Source of the DNA: Antiquaquibacter soli
Lineage (GTDB): Bacteria; Actinomycetota; Actinomycetes; Actinomycetales; Microbacteriaceae
Assembly: GCF_030580675.1 (NCBI RefSeq)
Contig: NZ_JAUQUB010000003.1
Coordinates: forward strand, 62,001 to 126,000
DNA length: 64,000 nt
Direction: 5' to 3'
The notes below the pieces were generated by a model. The model did not search any database. It was not told where the DNA came from and saw nothing but the letters and a program-made list of their open reading frames with translations. This document shows, in pieces, positions 43,908 to 53,923 of this stretch (positions are counted from its first letter, which is position 1; each line of letters opens with the position of its first letter). The position numbers and the translations under genes are program-made.

Positions 43908-43977
43908 GCGGCGAAGTAGACGCGCTCCTGCCATTGAGACGAGCCCGTGCGGGGGCAAGACAGGCTCACGCGAACGG

Positions 43978-45027
43978 CTAGGGCCGCAGCAGCACCTTCG
44001 TCGCGCGACGCTCGTCCATCGCGGCGTAGGCTTCGGCGGCCTCGGAGAGCGGCAGCTCGAGGTCGAACACGAGCCCCGGGTTGAGGGAGCCGTCGAGCAC
44101 CTCCGGCAGCAGCTCGGCGACGTAGTTGCGCACCGGCGCGACCCCGCCGTTCGCGCCCACGTTGGTGCCGAACATCGTCTGGATGGGCAGCTCGGCGCCT
44201 CCGTTGGGCACGCCCACATAGCCCACCATGCCGCCGGGGCGGGCGGAGCGCAGCGCCTGATCCATCGACTCGGCGGTGCCGACGCACTCGAGCACGCAGT
44301 CCGGGCCGATGCCGTCGAAGAGCTCCTTGATGCGCGCGATGCCCTCGGCGCCGCGCTCCTCCACGATGTCCGTCGCACCGAACTGACGCGCGATCGCCTG
44401 GCGGTCGGCGTGCCGCGACATCGCGACGATGCGGGATGCCCCGAGCCGCTTCGCGGCGAGCACCGCGCACAGCCCGACCGCCCCGTCGCCCACGACGGCG
44501 ACCGTGCTGCCGGGGCCGACTCCGGCGGACACGGCAGCGTGGTGACCCGTGCCCATGACGTCGGAGAGAGTGAGGAGAGAGGGGATGAGCGACGGGTCGG
44601 GCGTCCCGGGCGTCGGGTAGAGGGTGCCGTCGGCGAGCGGCACCCGCACTCGCTCGCCCTGCCCGCCGTCGACGAAGTCGCCGTGGCGGTCCGGGGCACC
44701 CCACCAGCCGCCGTTGAGGCAGCTCGTGCTGACGCCGTTGACGCAGTTCGCGCACGTCATGTCGCACCAGTAGAACGGGGCGATGACGAAGTCACCGACC
44801 GAGACCTTCGACACGTCGGAGCCGACCTCCTCGACGATCCCGACGAACTCGTGGCCGATACGCCGAGGCTTCGTTGTCGGGGTGACCCCGCGGTAGGGCC
44901 AGAGGTCGGAGCCGCACACGCACGCGGCGACGACGCGGACGACGGCGTCGGTGGGCGCGAGGACCGCCGGGTCGGCGACCTCCTCGACGCGGATGTCACG
45001 GGCGGCGGAGATCACGGTGGCGAGCAT
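43978..45027 (-). CDS. Zinc-dependent alcohol dehydrogenase (MDR)
   Basis: A 349-residue medium-chain dehydrogenase. CGSDLWPYRG and GHEFVG are catalytic-zinc segments; a structural zinc site is seen in DMTCANCVNGVSTSC. GDGAVGLCAVLAAK is the NAD(P) loop. It oxidises an alcohol or reduces an aldehyde. The ATG has a TAGCCT box 6 nt upstream. It is downstream of clpB on the same strand but separated by its own promoter. Confidence 0.9.
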   Translation of the reverse strand: MLATVISAARDIRVEEVADPAVLAPTDAVVRVVAACVCGSDLWPYRGVTPTTKPRRIGHEFVGIVEEVGSDVSKVSVGDFVIAPFYWCDMTCANCVNGVSTSCLNGGWWGAPDRHGDFVDGGQGERVRVPLADGTLYPTPGTPDPSLIPSLLTLSDVMGTGHHAAVSAGVGPGSTVAVVGDGAVGLCAVLAAKRLGASRIVAMSRHADRQAIARQFGATDIVEERGAEGIARIKELFDGIGPDCVLECVGTAESMDQALRSARPGGMVGYVGVPNGGAELPIQTMFGTNVGANGGVAPVRNYVAELLPEVLDGSLNPGLVFDLELPLSEAAEAYAAMDERRATKVLLRP

Positions 45028-45033
45028 GGTTTC

Positions 45034-45039
45034 AGGCTA
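45034..45039 (-). promoter_or_regulatory. -10 element, alcohol dehydrogenase gene
   Basis: TAGCCT (minus strand), 6 nt before ATG 45027. Confidence 0.5.
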
Positions 45040-45061
45040 CGCCTCCCGTGTTGCTGGCGGG

Positions 45062-47215
45062 TTACTCCCCGAGCCGCGTGACCGAGAGTCCGTCGCCGTC
45101 GTCGGCGACCGTCACGAACACCGTCTCGCCGTCGCGGATCTCGCCGGAGAGCAGCGCTTTCGCGAGCCTGTCGTCGATCTCGCGCTGCATGAGCCGCCGC
45201 AGCGGCCGGGCGCCGTAGATCGGGTCGTAGCCGCGCTCCGCGAGCCAGTAACGGGCATCGGGGGTTACGGCGAGCTCGAGGCGGCGGGCCGCGAGCCGGC
45301 GCGATAGCCGATCGATGTACAGCTCGACGATCTGCGAGAGGTCGTCGGTCGACAGCGGCGCGAACACGACGATGTCGTCGAGGCGGTTCACGAACTCCGG
45401 CTTGAACGCCTGCCGCACGAGCTCGCCGACCGCCTCCTTGCGCTGCTCCCAGGGCAGCGACTGGTCGGTGATGAACTGGCTCCCGAGATTGGACGTGAGG
45501 ATCAGGATGACGTTGCGGAAGTCGACCGTGCGCCCCTGCCCATCGGTCAGGCGGCCGTCATCCAGCACCTGCAGCAGCACGTCGAACACCTCGGGGTGCG
45601 CCTTCTCGACCTCGTCGAGCAGGATCACCGAGTAGGGCCGACGGCGCACGGCCTCGGTCAGCTGGCCGCCCTGCTCGTAACCGACGTAGCCGGGAGGGGC
45701 TCCGACGAGCCGCGAGACGGAGAACTTCTCGCCGTACTCGCTCATGTCGATGCGCACGAGGGCCTTCTCGTCGTCGAACAGGTACTCGGCGAGCGCCTTG
45801 GCGAGCTCGGTCTTGCCGACGCCGGTCGGGCCGAGGAACAGGAACGAGCCCGTCGGCCGATCGGGGTCGGAGATGCCGGCGCGGGTGCGGCGTACCGCCT
45901 CGGATACGGCGGCCACGGCATCCTTCTGCCCGATGAGCCGCTTGCCGAGCTCCGCCTCGAGGTGCAGGAGCTTCTCGGTCTCGCCCTGGGTGAGCTTGTC
46001 GACGGGAACGCCCGTCCACGCCGCGACGACCGCCGCGATGTCCTCCTCCGTCACCTGGTCGTTGACCATGCGCGGGCCGGTCGGCTCCGACTGCTCGGCG
46101 GTCGCGAGGGCGGCCTCGATGCCGGGAATGGTCTCGTAGTTGAGCTTCGACGCCTTCTGGTAGTCGCCCTCGCGCATGGCGCGGTCGAGCTGGATGCGGG
46201 CGTCGTTGAGCTGGGTCTTGAGGTCGCCGACCCCGGTGAGCGACGACTTCTCCGCCTTCCACCGCTTCTCGAGCTCCTCGAGCTCCTTGCTGCGCTCGGC
46301 GAGGTCCTCGCGCAGCTTCTCGAGCCGGGCCTTGGATGCCTCGTCCTTCTCCTTCTTGAGCGCGAGCTCCTCGATCCGCAGCCGGTCCACCGCTCGCTTG
46401 AGCTGGTCGATCTCGACGGGCGAGGAGTCGATCTCCATCTTGAGCCGCGACGCGGCCTCGTCGATGAGGTCGATGGCCTTGTCGGGGAGCTTGCGCCCGG
46501 AGATGTACCGGTTGGAGAGCGTGGCCGCCGCAACGAGGGCGGAGTCGGCGATCGCGACCTTGTGGTGCGCCTCGTAGCGCTCCTTGAGGCCGCGGAGGAT
46601 CGCGACGGTGTCTTCGACGTTGGGCTCGCCGACGAACACCTGCTGGAAGCGGCGCTCGAGCGCAGCATCCTTCTCGATGTACTGGCGGTACTCGTCGAGC
46701 GTCGTGGCGCCGATGAGCCGCAGCTCGCCGCGCGCGAGCATCGGCTTGAGCATGTTGGCCGCAGCCACGGACCCCTCGCCTCCACCGGCGCCCATGAGGG
46801 TGTGCAGCTCGTCGATGAACGTGATGATCTGGCCGTCGGACTCGTTGATCTCCTTGAGGACGGCCTTGAGGCGCTCCTCGAACTCGCCCCGGTACTTGGC
46901 GCCGGCGACGAGGGCGGCGAGGTCGAGCGCGATGAGGGTCTTGTCCTTGAGCGAGTCGGCGACGTCGCCGGCGACGATGCGCTGGGCGAGCCCCTCGACG
47001 ACGGCGGTCTTTCCGACGCCCGGCTCGCCGATGAGCACGGGGTTGTTCTTGGTGCGCCGGGTCAGCACCTGGCTGACTCGGCGGATCTCCGCGTCACGCC
47101 CGATCACGGGGTCGAGCTTGCCGCTGCGCGCGATGGCGGTCAGGTTGACCCCGTACTGCTCGAGCGCGGTCTTCTGCTCCTCGTCAGTGCCGGGAGCGCC
47201 CTGCATGTTGGCCAT
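45062..47215 (-). CDS. clpB: ATP-dependent disaggregase ClpB lacking the N-domain
   Basis: A 717-residue AAA+ chaperone that works with DnaK to dissolve aggregates. Walker A of the first module is at residues 63-70 (GEPGVGKT), Walker B at 131-136, the coiled M-domain at about 265-390, and the second Walker A at 462-469. The M-domain marks it as ClpB rather than ClpA/C. The usual N-domain of about 150 residues is absent; the module starts almost at once. The upstream promoter and rlmG-like gene leave no room for a longer start. Its promoter carries HAIR and CIRCE. Confidence 0.92.
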   Translation of the reverse strand: MANMQGAPGTDEEQKTALEQYGVNLTAIARSGKLDPVIGRDAEIRRVSQVLTRRTKNNPVLIGEPGVGKTAVVEGLAQRIVAGDVADSLKDKTLIALDLAALVAGAKYRGEFEERLKAVLKEINESDGQIITFIDELHTLMGAGGGEGSVAAANMLKPMLARGELRLIGATTLDEYRQYIEKDAALERRFQQVFVGEPNVEDTVAILRGLKERYEAHHKVAIADSALVAAATLSNRYISGRKLPDKAIDLIDEAASRLKMEIDSSPVEIDQLKRAVDRLRIEELALKKEKDEASKARLEKLREDLAERSKELEELEKRWKAEKSSLTGVGDLKTQLNDARIQLDRAMREGDYQKASKLNYETIPGIEAALATAEQSEPTGPRMVNDQVTEEDIAAVVAAWTGVPVDKLTQGETEKLLHLEAELGKRLIGQKDAVAAVSEAVRRTRAGISDPDRPTGSFLFLGPTGVGKTELAKALAEYLFDDEKALVRIDMSEYGEKFSVSRLVGAPPGYVGYEQGGQLTEAVRRRPYSVILLDEVEKAHPEVFDVLLQVLDDGRLTDGQGRTVDFRNVILILTSNLGSQFITDQSLPWEQRKEAVGELVRQAFKPEFVNRLDDIVVFAPLSTDDLSQIVELYIDRLSRRLAARRLELAVTPDARYWLAERGYDPIYGARPLRRLMQREIDDRLAKALLSGEIRDGETVFVTVADDGDGLSVTRLGE

Positions 47216-47251
47216 GAGGCCCTTTCTAGCGCGGTTGCGCCGATCTGAAAA

Positions 47252-47272
47252 CTTGAGTCGTTCTGGCTCAAT
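47252..47272. promoter_or_regulatory. HAIR (HspR) operator upstream of clpB
   Basis: CTTGAGT-N7-GCTCAAT, one or two mismatches from the CTTGAGT-N7-ACTCAAG consensus. The hspR gene lies at 49305. It ends 36 nt before the clpB start. Confidence 0.8.
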
Positions 47273-47273
47273 T

Positions 47274-47300
47274 TTAGCACTCAGGGTTGGCGAGTGCTAG
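47274..47300. promoter_or_regulatory. CIRCE (HrcA) operator upstream of clpB
   Basis: TTAGCACTC-N9-GAGTGCTAG matches CIRCE (TTAGCACTC-N9-GAGTGCTAA) with one mismatch. It abuts the HAIR element and overlaps the 3' end of the methyltransferase gene. No hrcA lies in the window. Confidence 0.85.
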
Positions 47301-48387
47301 AGGTCACCGTGAACTTGGGGGTCCGCGAGACCTGCCGGGTCGGCCCCACGACGCGCTGCAGCTCCCCGCGGTACGCGAGGGCGGAGTTGTACACGGTCCA
47401 GAGCTCGCCGCCGGGACGCAGCATCCGGGCCGCCGACGCGAAAAGCTTCGACGCGATGCCGGTGTGCACCGCCCCTCCGTCGTGGAACGGCGGGTTGAGC
47501 AGCACGAGGTCGACGCTCGAGTCCGGGATGCCCTGCCCCGCGTCATCCCGCAGCACCCGCACGTTCGGCAGGCCGTTGAGCTCCGCGGTGCGGGCCGCGG
47601 CCGCGACCGCCGCCGCAGAGACATCCGTCGCGATGACGTCCGCATCGGGGTAGCGCTGCGCGAGCCTCGCGGCGAGGATGCCCGACCCGCAGCCCAGATC
47701 GACGACGGTGCGGGCATCCGGCAGCTCGTCGAGCACGGCAAGGAGCGCCCGGGTGCCGATGTCGAGGCGGCCGCCGTTGAACACTCCGGGGGCGGCCAGG
47801 TACCGCACGGCGCCCTCGTCCCGCACGTCGGGCAGCATGCCGCGGCACGACACCATGGCGTTCTCGCTCCCGACGAGCACGCGGGACTTCTGCCGCGCGT
47901 GCGTCACATCGACCCGGTCGAAGTAGCGCCCCAGCACCTCGTTCATCCGCGGCGTCATGTGCTTGATGCGACCGCCGGCGTACACCGTGGTCTCCGGGCC
48001 ACCGGCGTCCGAGATGAGGTGGGCGACGTCGTCGAGCCGGTCGAGGGAGCGCGGCAGCTGCCACAGCACGACACGCGCTCCGGCGAAGCCCTCGTCGTCG
48101 AGCGCTACCGTGCGGTACTCGCGGGCGCGCTCCCCCGCGTTCGCGGCGAGCGCCCGCTCGGCGACGATCGAGTCCTGGTGCACCCGCACGCCGCGCGCAC
48201 CGAGCGCGATGGCGCCGAGGGTAAGCGCCCCGTAGTTGTCGTCGATCACGAGCACGCCGTCGGGGTGCGCCGCGATGGCCTCGGCGGCGGTGTCGAGGAT
48301 GAGCCGGTCCGTGGCATCCACGGCGACGAGCTCGGGCGACTCGACGTCCGGCCACCGCCGCAGCGCGGAGAGGTCGAGGTCGGTCAT
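47281..48387 (-). CDS. RsmC/RlmG-like SAM-dependent rRNA methyltransferase
   Basis: A 368-residue two-domain methyltransferase. The N-terminal half is a pseudo-domain with the [16 protein letters not shown] segment typical of RsmC/RlmG. The C-terminal half carries the SAM loop [15 protein letters not shown] and the catalytic [10 protein letters not shown] (NPPF), which methylates the exocyclic N2 of guanine in rRNA. Its last codons overlap the CIRCE element, so clpB regulation is built into its 3' end. Confidence 0.88.
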   Translation of the reverse strand: MTDLDLSALRRWPDVESPELVAVDATDRLILDTAAEAIAAHPDGVLVIDDNYGALTLGAIALGARGVRVHQDSIVAERALAANAGERAREYRTVALDDEGFAGARVVLWQLPRSLDRLDDVAHLISDAGGPETTVYAGGRIKHMTPRMNEVLGRYFDRVDVTHARQKSRVLVGSENAMVSCRGMLPDVRDEGAVRYLAAPGVFNGGRLDIGTRALLAVLDELPDARTVVDLGCGSGILAARLAQRYPDADVIATDVSAAAVAAAARTAELNGLPNVRVLRDDAGQGIPDSSVDLVLLNPPFHDGGAVHTGIASKLFASAARMLRPGGELWTVYNSALAYRGELQRVVGPTRQVSRTPKFTVTSSTRQP

Positions 48388-48421
48388 CCCCCCATCATCC
48401 CGCGAGCGTCAAGATGGATGC

Positions 48422-49237
48422 ATGACCACGCGCGAGACCGACGCCATCGCCGCCGAGCTGTACGGGCTTATCCCGACCGAGTTCACCGCGGCCCGCAACG
48501 CGGCGGCGAAGTCGCTCGAGCCCGCCGATCGCGCCGTCGTGATGGCGTTCCCCCGGCCGTCGGTGGCTGCGTGGGTCGTGAACCTGCTCGTGCGTCAGCG
48601 GCCCGATCAGATCGACCAGGTGCTCGAGCTGGGTGCGCAGCTGCGCGAGGCCCAGTCGGAACTCGACCGGGATGCCCTCGCCGAGCTCACTCGGCAGCGC
48701 CGCCAGCTTGTGGGCGCGCTCGCCCGCAACGGCGCGGCGCTCGCCGATGTGGCGGGCAAGCCCGTCTCGGACGCCGTCGTGGACGAGGTCGCCCAGACCC
48801 TGCAGGCCGGCATGTCGGACGCGGATGCCGCGGCCGCCGTCCGCAGCGGCGTACTCGTGCGCTCGCTCGAGGCCGTCGGGCTCTCCGTCGACCTCGAGGG
48901 GGCGGTCGCCGGCTCGCCGATCGAGCGGGCGCGGGTCGCTCCGGTCGACGAGCTCGAGGCGAAGCGCGCGCGAAAGCGGGCCGAAGACGAGGAGCGCCGC
49001 GCGGAGGCGCAGCGTGCGTTGGAGGCGGCGGAGTCGGCGCACGAGAAGGCGGAGCGCGTGGTCGCCGATGCGATCCGCGCGCGCGACGCGATCGCCGAGC
49101 GGGTGGATGACGCGGCCCGCACCCTCAAGGCACTGAAGGCCGAGCTCGCCGCCGCCGAGAAGGCGCTCAAGGCCGCGGCATCCACCCGCAACATCGCCGC
49201 CGACGCCGCGGATGCCGCTCGTCGCGGCGCGAGGTGA
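48422..49237 (+). CDS. Hypothetical protein with C-terminal coiled coil
   Basis: A 271-residue soluble protein. The N-terminal half is helical (IPTEFTAARNAAAKSLEPADRAVVMAFPRPSVAAWVVNLLVRQ). Residues 175-265 are highly charged, Ala/Glu/Arg-rich and heptad-like, predicting a long coiled coil. No catalytic motif or known family seen. The stop TGA (49235-49237) lies inside the left arm of the third 58-bp palindrome. Alone on its strand between rlmG-like and hspR genes. Confidence 0.75.
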   Translation: MTTRETDAIAAELYGLIPTEFTAARNAAAKSLEPADRAVVMAFPRPSVAAWVVNLLVRQRPDQIDQVLELGAQLREAQSELDRDALAELTRQRRQLVGALARNGAALADVAGKPVSDAVVDEVAQTLQAGMSDADAAAAVRSGVLVRSLEAVGLSVDLEGAVAGSPIERARVAPVDELEAKRARKRAEDEERRAEAQRALEAAESAHEKAERVVADAIRARDAIAERVDDAARTLKALKAELAAAEKALKAAASTRNIAADAADAARRGAR

Positions 49238-49287
49238 GAGAAGCCGGGCTCGACGGGCCGTCAGGCGCCCCGCCTATTCTCACCTCG
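49230..49287. repeat. 58-bp palindromic repeat, copy 3
   Basis: The arms CGAGGTGAGA (49230-49239) and TCTCACCTCG (49278-49287) are exact complements, as in copy 1. CGGGCTC begins 5 nt after the left arm at the same offset as CGGGGT(T/C) in the other copies. It also forms the upstream gene's stop codon and separates convergent genes. Confidence 0.85.
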
Positions 49288-49304
49288 ACGAGGTGGGAGG
49301 TCGG

Positions 49305-49727
49305 CTACTCCGAGCCGCGACGCAGGGGGCGCCAGACGACGACCTGGTTGGCCTTCTCGGCGCGGGCGCCGGCTCGCAGCGAGACCACGTCGCCCGCCGC
49401 GCCCGCGGCGAACACCCGGCGGCCGGGGCGGTTGAGGAGCTCCTCGGCGAGCGCGTGCTCGAGCTCGCGCACGCGGCTCGAGAGCTCGCTCACCTGGTTC
49501 TCGAGCTCGAGGATGCGCCGGATGCCCTCCAAGTTGAGCCCCTGGGCGCTGAGCGCCGCGATCTCGCGCAACTGCACGACGTCGCGCATCGAGTAGCGCC
49601 GCGACTGGCCCGCCGTCCGCGTCGGGCTCACGAGTCCGAGCCGGTCGTACTGGCGGAGCGTCTGCGGGTGCATCCCCGCGAGCTCCGCGGCGACGGCGAT
49701 CGCGAAGACGGGGGTCTCGGCATCCAT
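49305..49727 (-). CDS. hspR: Heat-shock repressor HspR (MerR family)
   Basis: A 140-residue repressor. The MerR-type winged helix is FAIAVAAELAGMHPQTLRQYDRLGLVSPTRT, followed by RRYSMRDVVQLREI and a coiled-coil dimer helix. HspR with DnaK as co-repressor binds HAIR elements; three candidate HAIRs in this window precede dnaK and clpB. Fourth gene of the dnaK operon, overlapping dnaJ by 1 nt. Confidence 0.93.
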   Translation of the reverse strand: MDAETPVFAIAVAAELAGMHPQTLRQYDRLGLVSPTRTAGQSRRYSMRDVVQLREIAALSAQGLNLEGIRRILELENQVSELSSRVRELEHALAEELLNRPGRRVFAAGAAGDVVSLRAGARAEKANQVVVWRPLRRGSE

Positions 49728-50674
49728 CAGGCCTTGGCCCTCTCGAGCAGCTCCGCCCGCGGGTTCTCGTCGGGCATGGCATCGGCGAACGCCTTGAGCG
49801 CGGCGAGCGCGTCGTCGGGGATGCGGGATGGCACGGCCACCTCCACTTCGGCAAGCAGGTCGCCCGACCCCTTCGCCGTCGTCACCCCGCGCCCCTTGAC
49901 GCGCAGGATGCGGCCGCTGGGAGTGCCCGGGGCGACGCGCAGCTTCACCGGCTCACCGCCGAGCGTGGGCACCTCGATCGTCGCGCCGAGCGCGGCCTCG
50001 GTGAAGGTGACCGGGACGGTCACCCGCAGGTTGAGGCCGTCGCGCTCGAAGACGGGATGCTTGCGCACCGTCACCGTGAGCACGAGGTCGCCTGCCGGGC
50101 CGCCGTTGGGGCTCGGCTCGCCCTTGCCCTTCACCTTGATCTTCTGGCCGTCGCTCACGCCGGCCGGGATCTTGACCGTGATCGGGGCGCCGCCCGCGGC
50201 CTGCAGCTTGATCGTCTCGCCCTTGATGGCGGTGACGAAGTCGAGCGTCGTCGCGGCGCTGATGTCGCGGCCGGGCGTCGGGCCGGTGCGGAAGCCGCCC
50301 TGGCCGCCGAACATCCCGCCGAGGAGGTCTTCGAAGCTCGCGCTCTGGTACGCGCCGCCGCGGTTGCCGAACATGCCGCCGAAGACGTCCTCGAAGCCGC
50401 CCGCCTGGCCCCCGCCGCCCGCCGTGAAGCGGGCGCCGGAGCCCATCGCGCGGATCTGGTCGTACTCGCGGCGCAGCTCGGGGTCCGAGAGCACGGAGTG
50501 CGCCTCGCTGATCTCCTTGAACTTCGCCTCGGCCGCCGCGTCCCCCGGGTTCGAGTCCGGGTGGTACTGGCGGGCGAGCTTGCGGTAGACCTTCTTGAGC
50601 TCGGCCTCCGAGACATCTTTCGAGACGCCCAGCACCGCGTAGAAGTCCTTGTCGAACCAGTCCTGGCTTGCCAC
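49727..50674 (-). CDS. dnaJ: DnaJ-type co-chaperone without zinc finger
   Basis: A 315-residue J-domain protein. HPD is at residues 38-40; a Gly/Phe-rich linker (GGMFGNRGG, GGMFGGQGG) leads straight to the C-terminal substrate domains. The four CxxCxGxG zinc repeats of classic DnaJ are absent, so it is a type II (CbpA-like) protein. It stimulates DnaK ATPase. GTG start; follows grpE by 19 nt and overlaps hspR. Confidence 0.9.
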   Translation of the reverse strand: MASQDWFDKDFYAVLGVSKDVSEAELKKVYRKLARQYHPDSNPGDAAAEAKFKEISEAHSVLSDPELRREYDQIRAMGSGARFTAGGGGQAGGFEDVFGGMFGNRGGAYQSASFEDLLGGMFGGQGGFRTGPTPGRDISAATTLDFVTAIKGETIKLQAAGGAPITVKIPAGVSDGQKIKVKGKGEPSPNGGPAGDLVLTVTVRKHPVFERDGLNLRVTVPVTFTEAALGATIEVPTLGGEPVKLRVAPGTPSGRILRVKGRGVTTAKGSGDLLAEVEVAVPSRIPDDALAALKAFADAMPDENPRAELLERAKA

Positions 50675-50693
50675 TGGTACCTCTCTTACGGGG

Positions 50694-51314
50694 TTACTCG
50701 GCGGGGACCGAGACGGCCACCTTCGCGGGGCGGATGAGCCGCTCCCCGAGAACGTAGCCGAGCTCGATCACGTCGGCGACGGTGTTCTCGGTGACGTCCG
50801 GCGTCGGCAGCTGCACGACCGCTTCGTGGAAGGCGGGGTCGAAGGGCTCGCCCTTCTCGCCGACCGGCTTGAGCCCGTATTTGTCGAACGCGGTCCGCAG
50901 CTTCTGGGCGATGAGCGTCACGGGGGCGCCCTCGACGAGGTCGCCGTGGGCCTCGGCCCGGGCGAGGTCGTCGATCGTCGGAAGCAACGTGCGGAAGACC
51001 TCGGCGATGACCGCCTCGCGGTTGGCCGCGCGGTCGCGCTCGACGCGCGTGCGGAAGTTCACGAGCTCGGCCTGGGCGCGCAGCATGTCGTTGCGCATCT
51101 CGGCAACGAGGTCGCGCTCCGCCTGATCGAGCAGCGCGCGGTCCTCCTCGCTCAGGGCGTCGCCCTCCGAGGAGGCGGAGTCGTCCCCCGCCTCCTCGGC
51201 AGCAGCGCTGTCGGCCTGAGGCTCGCGAACATCGCCCGTCTCGGGATCGATGCGACGCTTGTCCCGGATGACCGGCTCGTCCTTCTCCTCCGGGTTGATG
51301 TTCTCGTCAGCCAT
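50694..51314 (-). CDS. grpE: Nucleotide exchange factor GrpE
   Basis: A 206-residue DnaK exchange factor. The first 65 residues are acidic and disordered; a long helix (ALLDQAERDLVAEMRNDMLRAQAELVNFRTRVERDR) forms the dimer, and NTVADVIELGYVLGERLIRPAKVAV is the C-terminal beta domain. It releases ADP from DnaK. It starts 3 nt after the dnaK stop. Confidence 0.95.
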   Translation of the reverse strand: MADENINPEEKDEPVIRDKRRIDPETGDVREPQADSAAAEEAGDDSASSEGDALSEEDRALLDQAERDLVAEMRNDMLRAQAELVNFRTRVERDRAANREAVIAEVFRTLLPTIDDLARAEAHGDLVEGAPVTLIAQKLRTAFDKYGLKPVGEKGEPFDPAFHEAVVQLPTPDVTENTVADVIELGYVLGERLIRPAKVAVSVPAE

Positions 51315-51317
51315 CGG

Positions 51318-53195
<1,878 letters not shown>

Positions 53196-53212
53196 CTAGG
53201 TCTGCTCGCAGC

Positions 53213-53233
53213 CTTGAGCCGCGATGTATCAAG
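53213..53233. promoter_or_regulatory. HAIR-like HspR operator, proximal to dnaK
   Basis: CTTGAGC-N7-TATCAAG keeps the two outer CTTGA/TCAAG half-sites at the correct 7-nt gap. It is 48 nt before the dnaK start. Confidence 0.65.
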
Positions 53234-53267
53234 TTTGGCAGCCTGTGGATAACTCTGTCAAGTCGAA

Positions 53268-53288
53268 CTTGAGCCGACTCGACTCAAG
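53268..53288. promoter_or_regulatory. HAIR HspR operator, distal to dnaK
   Basis: CTTGAGC-N7-ACTCAAG is a one-mismatch HAIR. An overlapping TCAAGT-CGA-ACTTGA palindrome (53258-53272) adds another half-site. Centres of the two HAIRs are 55 bp apart. Confidence 0.85.
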
Positions 53289-53311
53289 GTGACCGCGACG
53301 GATGCCCGGGC

Positions 53312-53317
53312 TAGGGT
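53312..53317 (+). promoter_or_regulatory. -10 element, DUF2165 gene
   Basis: TAGGGT, 6 nt before ATG 53324. Confidence 0.5.
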
Positions 53318-53323
53318 GCAGCC

Positions 53324-53914
53324 ATGACAACGTCGTCGGAGAACCGCACCTGGTGGCAGAAGCTCGGCTCGCTCCCCTTCGCGGTGGCCGTGCTCGTCGC
53401 GTGCAACGCGCTCTACATCTTCCTCGTCGCCCTCGGCAACATCACCGACTACGACACCAACTTCGCCTTCGTGCAGCACGTGCTCTCGATGGACACCACC
53501 AACTTCGGCGCCGCCGAAGGCACCGGCCTCGACCCCGACGTCATGTGGCGAGCCATCACCGATCCGGTGATCTGGAACATCGCCTACATCGGCGTCATCG
53601 TGTGGGAGAGCCTCGCGGCCCTGGTGCTGATCGGCGCGTGCGTCGCGTGGCTGCGGGCATTCGTCATCCGCGGCCCGTACAACCTCGCCCGCACCCTCTC
53701 GACGATCGGCCTCCTCATGATCATCGTGCTGTTCTTCGGCGGCTTCATCACGATCGGCGGCGAGTGGTTCCAGATGTGGCGCTCGACATCGTGGAACGGC
53801 CTCGACCCGGCCTTCCGCAACGCCGTGCTCGCGGCCATCACCCTCGTGCTGATCCACACCACCGCGCAGGGCTGGGTCCGCAAGGTTAACCCCGAGAACA
53901 CCTCGACCCACTAA
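53324..53914 (+). CDS. DUF2165 family small membrane protein
   Basis: A 196-residue protein with four predicted helices. The segment NFAFVQHVLSMDTTNF after the first helix is the DUF2165 signature, and WNIAYIGVIVWE and GGEWFQMWRS complete it. Function unestablished; members are predicted small integral membrane proteins. Divergent from dnaK, its start is only 36 nt from the distal HAIR, so heat-shock factors might also affect it. Confidence 0.85.
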   Translation: MTTSSENRTWWQKLGSLPFAVAVLVACNALYIFLVALGNITDYDTNFAFVQHVLSMDTTNFGAAEGTGLDPDVMWRAITDPVIWNIAYIGVIVWESLAALVLIGACVAWLRAFVIRGPYNLARTLSTIGLLMIIVLFFGGFITIGGEWFQMWRSTSWNGLDPAFRNAVLAAITLVLIHTTAQGWVRKVNPENTSTH

Positions 53915-53917
53915 GGT
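53912..53917 (+). promoter_or_regulatory. -10 element, MFS gene
   Basis: TAAGGT, 6 nt before ATG 53924; its TAA is also the stop codon of the DUF2165 gene. Confidence 0.5.
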
Positions 53918-53923
53918 TCCCCC

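Noticed and set aside
45596-47248. 550-codon plus-strand frame opposite clpB
   Set aside because: Low-complexity Leu/Glu/Arg antisense translation; no ribosome site and ClpB is certain on the other strand.
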